A DNA stretch of 64,000 bases from Pseudomonadota bacterium (GCA_022571415.1 JACZXW010000001.1:31705-95704), one strand, 5' to 3'. Shown: positions 26,632 through 35,504, counted from the stretch's first letter. Numbers and translations: made by a program. Notes: a model not told the origin generated them from the sequence alone.

Positions 26632-27720
26632 ATGAAAATACTGTTTACCGGGGGTGGCACGGCAGGGCATGTGACTCCTAACGTCGCTCTCATCGAACAA
26701 TTTCAGAAGGATGGCTGGGATTGTGTCTACGTAGGTTCCACAAGGGGTATTGAAAAAGAAATCATCACCAGGCTTAGCATCCGATACAACGCCATCGCAT
26801 CTGGAAAATTACGCCGCTATTTCGACTGGCGGAATTTTGTCGACCCGCTGTTTATCTTGTTCGGGTTTTTACAAAGCCTTGTGATCTGCTGGAGGGAACG
26901 TCCCAGGGTCGTGTTTTCGAAAGGCGGGTTTGTGGCGGTGCCGGTCGTCATTGCTGCCTGGATGTGCCGTATTCCGGTCGTTTGCCATGAGTCGGACGTA
27001 ACACCCGGGCTCGCGAATAAACTCTGTTTTCCTTTTGCCAGGAAAATCTGCCTTAATTTTGAGGAGTCCAGACAATACCTGCCGGCCAGCTCTGCATCTT
27101 CAGGCAGGGTCATTGTCACAGGCACGCCGGTGCGGAAGTCGCTGCTTGAAGGAAATGCTTTGAGGGGCAGACAGTTCCTTGGGGTCAAGGGTGACAAGCC
27201 CATTGTCCTCGTATTTGGCGGCAGCCTCGGGGCGAAGATCATCAATCAGCAGGTGCGAAATGTAATTGCGCCGTTAACCGAAAAATTTATCATCGTGCAC
27301 ATAACGGGAGCGGGAAATATTGATGGAGATCTCGAATCGACCCCGCATTACATCCAAAAGGAATTCCTGCTGGATGAATTTGGTGATGTGTTGGCAGCGG
27401 CAAGTCTGGTCATTGCGCGTGCGGGAGCGAACACGATCTACGAACTGTTGGTGATGCGAAAACCGCATATACTGATCCCTTTGTCTGCCAGGGCCAGTCG
27501 TGGAGATCAATTGGACAATGCCCGAACCTTCAATGAGGCAGGATATAGCATAGTGATCGAAGAAGACGACCTTAACGATGTGTTGTTTTTAAGCGAAGTG
27601 GACAGTGCGTTTGTGCGGCGGTTGGAAATCGCAGCCAAGCTGGCAGAGTATGAGGTCAGAGATAGTGTGACCATCATTGGTGATCTTGTAAAAAAGGTAG
27701 TGGCAGGAGAAGGAGCATGA
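26632..27720 (+). CDS. MurG-like glycosyltransferase (GT28), Bacillus-type paralogue
   Basis: Glycosyltransferase family 28 with the MurG fold: N-terminal FTGGGTAGHVTPNVALI, then IASGKLRRYFDWRNFVDP, SKGGFVAVPVVIAAWM, CHESDVTPGLANKLCF, and a C-terminal UDP-GlcNAc-binding half (VFGGSLGAKIINQQV, RAGANTIYELLVM, SARASRGDQLDNA). The SGKLRRYFDWKN-type motif and overall pattern match the extra MurG-like proteins I know from Bacillus rather than proteobacterial MurG. It is outside any mur/fts cluster, joined to hda (3 bp) and to a peptidase (ATGA overlap). It could use UDP-GlcNAc on another lipid-linked acceptor; the standard MurG is presumably elsewhere. Confidence 0.82.
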   Translation: MKILFTGGGTAGHVTPNVALIEQFQKDGWDCVYVGSTRGIEKEIITRLSIRYNAIASGKLRRYFDWRNFVDPLFILFGFLQSLVICWRERPRVVFSKGGFVAVPVVIAAWMCRIPVVCHESDVTPGLANKLCFPFARKICLNFEESRQYLPASSASSGRVIVTGTPVRKSLLEGNALRGRQFLGVKGDKPIVLVFGGSLGAKIINQQVRNVIAPLTEKFIIVHITGAGNIDGDLESTPHYIQKEFLLDEFGDVLAAASLVIARAGANTIYELLVMRKPHILIPLSARASRGDQLDNARTFNEAGYSIVIEEDDLNDVLFLSEVDSAFVRRLEIAAKLAEYEVRDSVTIIGDLVKKVVAGEGA

Positions 27721-29141
27721 CCAGGTTGTTGCTGATGTTGGTTTCAACATTTTGGTTGGCGCCTGCCGGCGGGGACGAGAAAGAGGATGTTCTGGACTAC
27801 ATTGATCGGCATGAAGCTGAATACGGCGAGGTGGCGAAAACGATATGGGATTATGCGGAACTGGGTTACCTCGAGACCCGCAGTTCAGCGCTGCTGCAAT
27901 CCAAGCTGATAGGGGCGGGCTTTGAGATCAGCTCCGGCATCGCAGGAATGCCCACAGCCTTTATTGCCAGCTATGGTGAAGGAACACCGGTGATTGGACT
28001 CCTGGCAGAATTTGATGCGTTGCCGGGAATATCCCAGGGCGCGTCCCCGGTCAGGAACATCCTTGAAGACAAACCGAACGGACATGCCTGTGGACACCAT
28101 CTTTTTGGTACCGGCTCAATGGCTGCAGCGCTGGCGGTAAAACACTGGATGCAAGCCAACGATGTTAAGGGGACCATCAGGCTGTACGGCACGCCAGCGG
28201 AAGAGGGCGGCTCCGGTAAGGTCTATATGGTTCGCGCAGGATTGTTTGCAGACGTGGATACCGTTTTACACTGGCACCCATGGGATCGAAATGGTGCAAA
28301 TCCGGCCACCAGCCTTGCCAACAAATCAGCACGCTTCAAATTCAGGGGCATATCCTCCCATGCATCGGCTGCACCGGAGCGTGGCCGTTCAGCGCTGGAT
28401 GCAGTGGAGGCCATGAACTACATGGTTAATATGATGCGTGAACATGTACCCCAGGAAACCCGCATTCACTATGTGATCACGAAAGGGGGAGAGGCGCCCA
28501 ATGTGGTGCCTGACCTGGCGGAAGTGTATTACTACGTTCGTCATCCAAGCGCGAAAGAATTGCAGCGGATCTGGGACAGGGTGATGACGGTTTCCCGGGC
28601 TGCCGCCATGGGAACCGGGACACAGGTTGAAGCTGAAACGATGCACGGTAATCATCCTTTGTTACCTAATGAGGTTCTGGCGCAGGTAATGCACCAGAAT
28701 CTGATCCGCGTGGGTGGCTATGCCTACAGCGAAGAGGAACAGGAATTTGCAAACACGATTGATCAATCCTTTGGTCTGGAGAAGAGCTATCTCGGATTGC
28801 AGGAGAAGGTGTTACCCCTGGAAATGGTGCACGGCAAAGCATCGACCGATGTCGGGGATGTGAGCTGGGTGGTTCCCACAACCGGACTGAGGACTGCAAC
28901 CTGGGTACCCGGGACATCGGCCCATAGCTGGCAAGCGGTTGCTGCTGGTGGAACTTCGATCGGCATCAAAGGCATGCAGGTTGCCGCGAAAACACTCGCC
29001 CTGACCGCCATGGACCTGTTCAACAATGCGGAACTCATCCGTGATGCCGAAGAAGAATTCCTCGATAGACGCGGCGAGGATTTCCAATACAAGGCACTGC
29101 TCGGCGACCGCGAACCTCCCCTCAGATACAGATTACCCTGA
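27717..29141 (+). CDS. M20 family amidohydrolase/peptidase, AbgB-like, exported
   Basis: Zinc-dependent M20D amidohydrolase resembling p-aminobenzoyl-glutamate hydrolase subunit B. The N-terminus MTRLLLMLVSTFWLAPAGG is a plausible signal peptide, so a periplasmic location is likely, unlike cytoplasmic AbgB. Metal-site blocks: AEFDALPGIS, HACGHHLFGTG and TPAEEGGSGK; the lid domain has FRGISSHASAAPERGRSALD and the C-terminal part WVVPTTGLRT. 474 residues, full length. Starts in the stop of the MurG-like gene. A hydrolase of a peptidoglycan- or folate-derived amide would suit the neighbour, but this is guesswork. Confidence 0.85.
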   Translation: MTRLLLMLVSTFWLAPAGGDEKEDVLDYIDRHEAEYGEVAKTIWDYAELGYLETRSSALLQSKLIGAGFEISSGIAGMPTAFIASYGEGTPVIGLLAEFDALPGISQGASPVRNILEDKPNGHACGHHLFGTGSMAAALAVKHWMQANDVKGTIRLYGTPAEEGGSGKVYMVRAGLFADVDTVLHWHPWDRNGANPATSLANKSARFKFRGISSHASAAPERGRSALDAVEAMNYMVNMMREHVPQETRIHYVITKGGEAPNVVPDLAEVYYYVRHPSAKELQRIWDRVMTVSRAAAMGTGTQVEAETMHGNHPLLPNEVLAQVMHQNLIRVGGYAYSEEEQEFANTIDQSFGLEKSYLGLQEKVLPLEMVHGKASTDVGDVSWVVPTTGLRTATWVPGTSAHSWQAVAAGGTSIGIKGMQVAAKTLALTAMDLFNNAELIRDAEEEFLDRRGEDFQYKALLGDREPPLRYRLP

Positions 29142-29149
29142 CACATCGT

Positions 29150-29173
29150 CACTCAGAACGCCTGCTCTGAGTG
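29150..29173 (+). terminator. Hairpin after the M20 peptidase gene
   Basis: Perfect 8-bp inverted repeat CACTCAGA/TCTGAGTG with an 8-base loop, 9 bp after the peptidase stop. No T tract follows, so it may be a weak or Rho-assisted terminator. Confidence 0.4.
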
Positions 29174-29444
29174 TAGCCGGTGGAACCAAAGGATCTCGCC
29201 TCTCCAACAAGAATTGCTTGTGACGTTGATATCTCTTTCTGTCGTCCAGCTGATAAAACCCACAGTATTCCTAAGGCTTGCCGCGATCTCTCTTTCCTGT
29301 TAAGTCTTCTGCGAACAGCAGAGTTTAGGTCCGATTGTCAGCAACCGTGAAGGAACTGTCGTCTAGCAGGATTCTCATGCCGTAATCATATGATTTGATT
29401 CATTCGTACGGAGTTTTAAGCGAGTTATTGCAATTGTTTGATAT

Positions 29445-29468
29445 AGTGTTATAGTAATGTATAACACT
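29445..29468. promoter_or_regulatory. Palindromic operator for the adjacent YtrA-type GntR regulator
   Basis: Perfect 9-bp inverted repeat AGTGTTATA-N6-TATAACACT, 33 bp before the start of a YtrA-subfamily GntR gene. YtrA-type repressors commonly bind such AGTGT...ACACT palindromes in their own promoters. It is the only palindrome in this promoter region, so autorepression of the ABC operon is the natural reading. Confidence 0.75.
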
Positions 29469-29501
29469 AAATGACCAGTACACCTGATATGGCTGTTGAC
29501 T

Positions 29502-29861
29502 ATGGAAATTAGCTGGAACGACAAGGATCCCATTTATCGCCAGCTGCATGACAGGCTGGTGGAGATGATATTGGAAGGGATCTATGGCAACGGCGATTCG
29601 CTGCCGTCGGTCCGCCAGCTATCTGCAGATCATCGTATTAACCCCATTACCGTCTCCAAGGCTTTTCAACTGCTGGTGGACGAGGGAGTTGTTGAAAAAA
29701 AGAGAGGACTTGGGATGTATGTGATGACCGGTGCCAGGGAAAAGCTGGCCGAGGACGAGAAGAAGCTTTTTTTGACGGAAGAATGGCCACGCCTGCTGGA
29801 AAAGATAGCGCGCCTGGGTTTGTCAGTCGGTGAATTGCTCGAAGAAGGGGAAGGGAAATGA
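29502..29861 (+). CDS. GntR family regulator, YtrA subfamily
   Basis: 119-residue transcription factor: N-terminal winged helix-turn-helix (PIYRQLHDRLVEMILEG, DSLPSVRQLSADHRINPITVSKAF) and a short helical C-terminal tail of about 45 residues, which is the YtrA form lacking a large effector domain. ATG 29502 preferred over TTG 29496. Its stop overlaps the ABC ATPase start (ATGA). YtrA proteins usually repress their own ABC operon and respond to cell-envelope-active compounds; that role is inferred from context and from the operator upstream. Confidence 0.9.
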   Translation: MEISWNDKDPIYRQLHDRLVEMILEGIYGNGDSLPSVRQLSADHRINPITVSKAFQLLVDEGVVEKKRGLGMYVMTGAREKLAEDEKKLFLTEEWPRLLEKIARLGLSVGELLEEGEGK

Positions 29862-30709
29862 GTAGTGTCGTTCAAGCCCGGGGAATGTCCAAGCGCTACG
29901 GCAAGTTTGAAGCCCTGCGTGATATCAGCTTCGATATAGAGACGGGTTCCATTGTCGGTTTGATTGGACCCAATGGTGCGGGGAAAACAACCACACTTAA
30001 AGCGCTGCTCGGGCTCACAAGGTTTGATGGCGAGTTGCAGGTGCTGGGCATGGATCCACGTCGCCGTCGACACGAGATCATGAAACGTGTCTGCTTTATT
30101 GCTGATGTGGGTGTGCTGCCACGGTGGTTAAAGGTCTGTGATGCCATCGACTATGTAGATGGTGTCCATGAAGGATTTAATCGCGAAAAAGCTGAGGCCT
30201 TGCTCAGGGAAACCAACATTTTACCCGGACAGAAAGTGAGACAGCTGTCCAAAGGGATGGTCACTCAATTGCACCTGGCCCTGGTGATGGCTATTGAGGT
30301 TGATCTTCTCGTGCTGGATGAACCCACCCTCGGTCTAGATATCCTGTATCGAAAATCCTTCTATGAGCGACTGCTGAATGACTACTTCGATCACAGCACG
30401 AGCATCATTATCAGTACCCATCAGGTTGAGGAAATCGAATCCCTGCTGACCCATCTGATTTTTATTGATGAGGGCCGGATCATTCTAAGCTGTTCTATGG
30501 ATGAGCTACCCAGCTTATACAGCGAGGTGCTTGTGGCACCCGAAGATGTCGAACGGGCATTGGCATACGCTCCTATGCACACCCGGGAAATGCTGGGTAA
30601 GAGAAGTATGATATTTGAAAATGTTTCCGTTGAGACGCTGGGCCATTTCGGCGAGGTTCATACACCCAGTGTCGCTGATTTGTTCGTTGCCAAGATGCAG
30701 AAGGGATAA
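29858..30709 (+). CDS. ABC transporter ATP-binding protein
   Basis: Cytoplasmic ATPase of an ABC-2/DrrA-like transporter. Walker A GPNGAGKTT at residues 37-45, signature LSKGM (divergent from LSGGQ, as usual in this group), Walker B DLLVLDEPTLGLD and the switch His in ISTHQVEE. 283 residues with a C-terminal extension after the nucleotide-binding domain. Starts in the regulator stop; the permease follows after 4 bp. Together with the GntR regulator this is the arrangement of peptide-antibiotic efflux or envelope-stress ABC systems; the substrate is unknown. Confidence 0.92.
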   Translation: MSSVVQARGMSKRYGKFEALRDISFDIETGSIVGLIGPNGAGKTTTLKALLGLTRFDGELQVLGMDPRRRRHEIMKRVCFIADVGVLPRWLKVCDAIDYVDGVHEGFNREKAEALLRETNILPGQKVRQLSKGMVTQLHLALVMAIEVDLLVLDEPTLGLDILYRKSFYERLLNDYFDHSTSIIISTHQVEEIESLLTHLIFIDEGRIILSCSMDELPSLYSEVLVAPEDVERALAYAPMHTREMLGKRSMIFENVSVETLGHFGEVHTPSVADLFVAKMQKG

Positions 30710-30713
30710 CACC

Positions 30714-31643
30714 ATGAATCAATTTCCAATCTTGCTGAAGAGAGAATTCTGGGAACACCGTAATACTTTTATCGTGCTGCCGCTGGTGACGACCGGTTTT
30801 ATGATCCTGATGATGGTGGGTTTCTATATCGCAGTTGATATTGGGGGAATTAACGCGGACATCACGCCGGATCGTGATGGGTCATCCCACCAGGTGACGA
30901 GGAATGAAGTTCATGCAGATGAAGCATTTGAACTGATGCTTTCAAAGCTCGCGAGTCTGCCCCCATCGGAGCGCGAGCATAAGCTTTACAAGATTTTGAA
31001 TGGGCTGGGTACCCCGCTACTGGTGATACTCTCGATCGTCGTGTTTTTCTACCTGATTGTGTCACTTTACAACGACCGGAAGGACCGCAGCATCCTGTTC
31101 TGGAAGTCGATGCCTGTATCAGACATCAATACTGTCGCGGCAAAACTGGTGACCGCGTTGCTTCTGGTTCCGGCTGTTTATCTGGTTTGTCTTGCCGTTG
31201 TCCAGCTGGTGTTACTGATCATCGCCTCGCTCGCCGCGATGGGACAGGATGTATCAATATGGGCGGCACTCTGGGAACCTTCAAACCTGGTTGGTCGTTG
31301 GCTTACCCTGGTTGTCTATATACTTTTTCAGGCGATCTGGAACTTACCCTTCTATGGTTGGATGATACTGGTTTCCGCTTGGGCCAATAGTGTTCCTCTG
31401 GCATGGATCATTGGTATACCGATCGCTTTCTCGGTAGCCGAACGAATTGTATCCGATGACAATCTGGTTTCAGCATGGTTCGCATCCCATGCCTCGCCAA
31501 TTGTCATTGCCCATGATCAGGAACTGCAGATTACGGATTTGTTACCGAGATTACTGGATATTGATACCTTACTGGGTCTGTCAGTTGGGCTTGTGTTCGT
31601 TTGTGGCGCAATTTGGTTGAGGGGAAGAGGTGATGAAATATAA
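30714..31643 (+). CDS. ABC transporter permease, ABC-2 type
   Basis: Membrane partner of the ATPase just upstream. ATG 30714 begins MNQFPILLKREFWEHRN, the cytoplasmic start typical of these permeases, 309 residues. About six hydrophobic segments: one near residues 18-40, then a large hydrophilic extracytoplasmic loop (residues about 41-95, Asp/Glu-rich), then five towards the C-terminus. KDRSILFWKSMPVSD after the second segment is a frequent ABC-2 permease feature. The frame is open upstream inside the ATPase gene, but that part shows no membrane character. Overlaps the small lipoprotein gene. Confidence 0.88.
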   Translation: MNQFPILLKREFWEHRNTFIVLPLVTTGFMILMMVGFYIAVDIGGINADITPDRDGSSHQVTRNEVHADEAFELMLSKLASLPPSEREHKLYKILNGLGTPLLVILSIVVFFYLIVSLYNDRKDRSILFWKSMPVSDINTVAAKLVTALLLVPAVYLVCLAVVQLVLLIIASLAAMGQDVSIWAALWEPSNLVGRWLTLVVYILFQAIWNLPFYGWMILVSAWANSVPLAWIIGIPIAFSVAERIVSDDNLVSAWFASHASPIVIAHDQELQITDLLPRLLDIDTLLGLSVGLVFVCGAIWLRGRGDEI

Positions 31644-31839
31644 AAAGGTGCTTCCCGGAATATTGATGCTGTTAACGATACTGTCAAGCGTTGCCTGCGT
31701 AAGAGTGGATACAGGCAGCATCTTGCCCACATTTGGCGAGCAGATCCTTGAGCTGGTGGAAGTGTACGAAATTGGACTGATTTCCGCTGCGGAGTTTCAG
31801 ATACTAAGACGTGCGTTGATCAGGGCTTTGGGACGATAG
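31633..31839 (+). CDS. Small lipoprotein-like protein of the ABC operon
   Basis: 68 residues. N-terminal hydrophobic signal followed by a possible lipobox (TILSSVAC), then a short acidic/helical domain (FGEQILELVEVYEIGLISAAEF). ATG 31633 lies within the last codons of the permease gene, so translation is coupled. Not recognised as a named family. Its place at the end of the operon suggests an accessory part of the transporter, by inference only. The 26-bp repeats start 6 bp after the stop. Confidence 0.65.
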   Translation: MKYKKVLPGILMLLTILSSVACVRVDTGSILPTFGEQILELVEVYEIGLISAAEFQILRRALIRALGR

Positions 31840-31844
31840 CTTTT

Positions 31845-31896
31845 TATTAAGAGCCGCTGAGGGCTCTCTATATTAAGAACCGCTGAGGGCTCTTTC
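31845..31896. repeat. 26-bp direct repeat, two copies, hairpin-forming
   Basis: Two copies of a 26-bp unit, TATTAAGAGCCGCTGAGGGCTC type. The first contains a small hairpin GAGCC-GCTGA-GGGCTC. Located after the ABC operon, so it may act as a terminator. The core CCGCTGAGGGCTCT is the same as in the 18-bp repeat in the 3' end of gyrA. Confidence 0.85.
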
Positions 31897-31957
31897 GTGC
31901 TGGGTCTGCCTGCCGGTTCGGTTTAAGATAAGCTCCGAACCATCATGGGGATCTGAC

Positions 31958-32635
31958 ATGACACTTTTGACTATCTCTTGCGCTGCTTTCCTTCTCTTGC
32001 ATCTGGGTATTTCCAGCACACCTTTGCGAGGTATGCTCAGAGATGCCGCTGGTGAAAACGGATATCTTGGGCTCTACTCGCTTCTTGCTTTTGCTTCCCT
32101 CGGCGGAATGATCTATTTCTACGCGGGCATTGATCATTCGGAATATATCTGGCTTGCCAACGCCACGAGTTACAAAGTTACGAAGGTGATTCTCCTTTTA
32201 TCCATCGTCATGATCCTGGTTGGGATTATGGTAAAGAACCCCACTGCCGTGAAGATGGAAGGTGCCATTGACAATGACATACCTGGTGCAGTGAAGATCA
32301 CGCGGCATCCTCTGCAGTGGGGAATTCTGCTGTTTGCCATTGGCCACCTGATTGCCAATGGTGACCAGGCGTCGATCCTGTTCTTTGGCACCCTGGCGCT
32401 GGTATCTGCGGTTGGCATGGTTGCCATGGATAGGCGCAAGAAAGCCATTGGCTCAGATAAGTGGCAGGCGTTTTACGAAGCGACTTCCCTCATCCCGTTC
32501 GCGGCCATATTTTCAGGCAAAACTGCATTAAAGGTGGCTGAGATTAACTGGCTGGCTGTCGCTATCGGGGTTGCGCTCTATGCCGTTCTCTATTGGTTTC
32601 ACGCTGTTGTCAGTGGCGGCATTAGTTTGTTTTAG
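31958..32635 (+). CDS. NnrU-like membrane protein
   Basis: 225-residue integral membrane protein of the NnrU family with about six hydrophobic segments. The conserved block TRHPLQWGILLFAIGHLIANGD is the NnrU/isoprenylcysteine-methyltransferase-like RHP motif; MDRRKKAIGSDKWQAFYEATS follows. NnrU is named from denitrifiers, but no nitrite or nitric oxide reductase gene is nearby and many members are outside denitrification. Function therefore unassigned. ATG 31958 is well placed after AUG-less sequence; the next gene begins 54 bp downstream. Confidence 0.85.
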   Translation: MTLLTISCAAFLLLHLGISSTPLRGMLRDAAGENGYLGLYSLLAFASLGGMIYFYAGIDHSEYIWLANATSYKVTKVILLLSIVMILVGIMVKNPTAVKMEGAIDNDIPGAVKITRHPLQWGILLFAIGHLIANGDQASILFFGTLALVSAVGMVAMDRRKKAIGSDKWQAFYEATSLIPFAAIFSGKTALKVAEINWLAVAIGVALYAVLYWFHAVVSGGISLF

Positions 32636-32689
32636 GCGCTGTTGTGAGGAAAATCGATGTGAACAGCCAATGACAGACGCTTCCAGCGA

Positions 32690-34219
32690 TTGAAGGCGCT
32701 GAAGGGTGGAATTGCCTGCGGCCATCCGAAAGTTGCGGAAGCTGCAGAGGAAGTGCTGCGAAATGGCGGCAATGCGTTCGATGCGGTTGTTGCCGCCCAG
32801 TTCTCTGCGTGTGTGGTTGAACCGGTCCTGGCGTCTCTGGGGGGCGGTGGATATTTGCTCGCATGTCCGGTAAACAAGCAACCCCGGATCTACGACTTCT
32901 TTGTACAGACCCCGAAAGACAGGCATCAGGACGAACCAGACTTCTATCCGGTCGTTGCTGATTTTGGCGATGTGACCCAGGAATTTCATATCGGTTCCGG
33001 CAGTGTCGCCACACCTGGAATGGTCAAGGGTGCCTTTGCGATCTACGAGGACCTGTGTACCTTACCGCTGCAAGAACTGGTAGATCCAGCGATCCGGCAG
33101 GCAGATGAAGGTGTTTCGGTGACGCCGATGCAGGCTTATGTGTTCGATATCGTCTCGCCTATCTATCGCGCGACAACATCTGCGCAGGAGGTTTTTGTCG
33201 GTCCGTCGGGCGAATTACCGCGAGAAGGTGAACTTTTCCGACGACCGGAACTGGCGAAAACTCTCGAAGGATTAGTCTGCGAAGGAGAGCCCTTTTTCTA
33301 TCAGGGTGAGATGGCGCAGCGTATTGCAGGGGTCTGCGGCAGCGGCGGATATATTACCCAGCGAGACCTCGAAGATTACAAGGTCATCTGCAGGGAGCCG
33401 CTGGCATTTGCCTATCGATCAGCCATGCTGCGCACTAATCCACCGCCGAGTTTCGGTGGCATATTAATCGCTTTCGCGTTGCGGCTGATGGAGGCTGCCG
33501 GGATTTCCAGCTTTGGCAGCGGATCCCACCTTGGGCTGTTGACAAAGATCATGACACTGACTCAAAAAGCGAGACTGGATGCCATGAGTAGCGGTGATCT
33601 CAATAACGGAAATCTTCTCGATGCGGCTTATCTCAGTCGTTATCAGCAGGAAGTGCAAGGCTATTTTGCCTGTTCGCGGGGAACGACTCACATCAGTGTT
33701 GCTGACTCCAAGGGGAATATTGCGTCCATGTCATTGTCCAATGGTGAGGGTTGCGGCGTCATGGTGCCGGAAACCGGCTTTATGCTGAACAATATGCTGG
33801 GTGAGGAAGATATTAATCCCGGCGGTTTCGGGCGCTGGCAAACGGATCAGAGAATGGCGTCGATGATGGCACCCACTGTACTGACTATAGACAATAAACA
33901 ATATGCGCTGGGCTCAGGGGGATCCAACCGCATCCGCAGCGCTATTTTGCAGGTGGTCAGCAATTTGGTGGATTTCAAGATGGATTTGGAACAGGCAGTG
34001 GCAAGCCCACGGATTCACGTGGAGCAGGGGGCATTGAACATGGAGCAGGGATTTTCTGAGTTGGACACCCAAGCGCTGGAAAAAGAAGTGGATAGCCTGG
34101 TCCGCTGGCAGGGTCTCAATCTCTTTTTCGGTGGTGTTCACGCGGTGGAATTATCAGACAAAACCATTCGGGCGTACGGTGATATCCGGCGCGGTGGTAT
34201 CGGTTTGATCGTTCATTAG
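32690..34219 (+). CDS. Gamma-glutamyltransferase family protein, no signal peptide
   Basis: Ntn-hydrolase of the gamma-glutamyltranspeptidase family, made as a precursor that cleaves itself. The N-terminal half has GHPKVAEAAEEVLRNGGNAFDAVVAA; the expected processing site and nucleophile is T332 in SRGTTHIS, and the C-terminal half contains SGGSNRIRSAILQV. 509 residues. There is no signal peptide and no ATG; the only usable start is TTG 32690, after an in-frame TGA at 32660. A 7-codon frame (ATG 32670) ends in a TGA that overlaps this TTG, so coupled translation is possible. Typical GGT is periplasmic; this one appears cytoplasmic. Substrate unknown. Confidence 0.82.
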   Translation: MKALKGGIACGHPKVAEAAEEVLRNGGNAFDAVVAAQFSACVVEPVLASLGGGGYLLACPVNKQPRIYDFFVQTPKDRHQDEPDFYPVVADFGDVTQEFHIGSGSVATPGMVKGAFAIYEDLCTLPLQELVDPAIRQADEGVSVTPMQAYVFDIVSPIYRATTSAQEVFVGPSGELPREGELFRRPELAKTLEGLVCEGEPFFYQGEMAQRIAGVCGSGGYITQRDLEDYKVICREPLAFAYRSAMLRTNPPPSFGGILIAFALRLMEAAGISSFGSGSHLGLLTKIMTLTQKARLDAMSSGDLNNGNLLDAAYLSRYQQEVQGYFACSRGTTHISVADSKGNIASMSLSNGEGCGVMVPETGFMLNNMLGEEDINPGGFGRWQTDQRMASMMAPTVLTIDNKQYALGSGGSNRIRSAILQVVSNLVDFKMDLEQAVASPRIHVEQGALNMEQGFSELDTQALEKEVDSLVRWQGLNLFFGGVHAVELSDKTIRAYGDIRRGGIGLIVH

Positions 34220-34328
34220 GATAGATGGATTACGCGATGAATCGCGCTAATGGTTAAGGTGAGGATAAAGCTTAACTAAATTTTGGCCACCCGTGTAAAC
34301 TTGCCGTTTTTTTATAGAAGCACCGAAG

Positions 34329-35504
34329 ATGTATAAAATTCGTACACTCAACAACATTTCTGAAAAGGGACTGGAAAAGTTTCCCCACAAGGATTATGAA
34401 GTTGGTCCGGATATATCAGATCCGGATGCGATTCTGGTGCGAAGCCACCAATTGTCTGTAGAGGATGCAACCCCTTCTCTGCGAGCCGTCGGGCGCGCAG
34501 GCGCCGGGGTCAACAATATTCCCGTCTCGGATTACACGGACAAGGGCATCGTGGTGTTCAACACACCTGGCGCCAATGCCAATGCGGTAAAAGAACTGGT
34601 AATGGCGGGGCTGCTGTTGTCTTGTCGGGGAATTATCCAGGGTATCGAGTATGTTGACAGCCTCCGGGGGCAAGAGGACGAGTCTGAATTAAACAGGCTG
34701 GTGGAAGCCAGTAAAAAACGCTACAAGGGTAGTGAACTCAAGGGCAAAACCCTTGGCGTTCTTGGTCTGGGGGCAATCGGATCCATGGTGGCAGAGATGG
34801 GGCTGCAGATGGAAATGCAGGTGCAGGGTTATGACTCAGCCTTGTCGGTTGAAGCGGCATGGAGACTATCTCGTCGTGTAAAGAAAATGGACGATGTACA
34901 GGCTCTGTTTTCTCGTTCAGACATTATCTCTCTGCATGTGCCGGCCCTTGATTCCACGCGTGGCATGATTAATGAGGAAACGCTGGGGTATTTCAAGGAC
35001 GGGGCAGTACTTCTGAATTTTGCGAGAGGTGAACTCGTTGATACGGATGCCATTGCCGATGCCCTGGATAGCGGAAAACTGTCGCAGTATATTTCTGATT
35101 TCCCGGTTCCTGGCTTGATCGGAAAGCCAGGCGTTGTATCGACACCTCATCTCGGGGCCAGTACGGCAGAAGCCGAAGAGAACTGCGCCATGATGGTTGC
35201 AGATCAGATCATCGACTTTCTTGAAAACGGCAATATCAGGAATTCAGTCAATTTCCCTAGCCTGGAGATGGATCGTAATGGTTCGGGATTCCGCCTGGCG
35301 CTAGCCAACAAGAATGTACCCCGGATTTTGGGCTCGGTTCTGTCGATTCTGGCGGATCGAAATATCAATGTGATCGATATGTTAAACAAAAGCCGGGATG
35401 ATATTGCCTATAACATTATCGACATCGAAACCCGTCCAACCGGGGACCTGGTTCAGGATATTCTCGATATCGAAGGGGTGATTAATGTTCGGGTATTCGA
35501 TTGA
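34329..35504 (+). CDS. serA: D-3-phosphoglycerate dehydrogenase, short ACT form
   Basis: First step of serine synthesis, oxidising 3-phosphoglycerate with NAD. 391 residues: substrate domain split around a Rossmann domain (LGVLGLGAIGSMVAEMGL), catalytic Arg in LLNFARGELVDTDAI, catalytic His in TPHLGASTAEAEEN, and a C-terminal ACT domain (NRNINVIDML region). Where most SerA have a DVFxxEP block, this one has SDFPVPGLIG, as in the short SerA types I know from Bacteroidetes and others, so the usual catalytic Glu is not evident. No serC is next to it. Own transcription unit. Confidence 0.9.
   Translation: MYKIRTLNNISEKGLEKFPHKDYEVGPDISDPDAILVRSHQLSVEDATPSLRAVGRAGAGVNNIPVSDYTDKGIVVFNTPGANANAVKELVMAGLLLSCRGIIQGIEYVDSLRGQEDESELNRLVEASKKRYKGSELKGKTLGVLGLGAIGSMVAEMGLQMEMQVQGYDSALSVEAAWRLSRRVKKMDDVQALFSRSDIISLHVPALDSTRGMINEETLGYFKDGAVLLNFARGELVDTDAIADALDSGKLSQYISDFPVPGLIGKPGVVSTPHLGASTAEAEENCAMMVADQIIDFLENGNIRNSVNFPSLEMDRNGSGFRLALANKNVPRILGSVLSILADRNINVIDMLNKSRDDIAYNIIDIETRPTGDLVQDILDIEGVINVRVFD

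Larger units (their letters stand above)
29142..29501. other. Non-coding region upstream of the GntR-ABC operon
   Basis: No gene seen. It holds a hairpin after the peptidase gene (29150-29173) and the palindromic operator at 29445-29468 just ahead of the regulator gene. The sequence near the operator is A/T-rich (TTGCAATTGTTTGATATAG), a plausible promoter. Confidence 0.6.
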
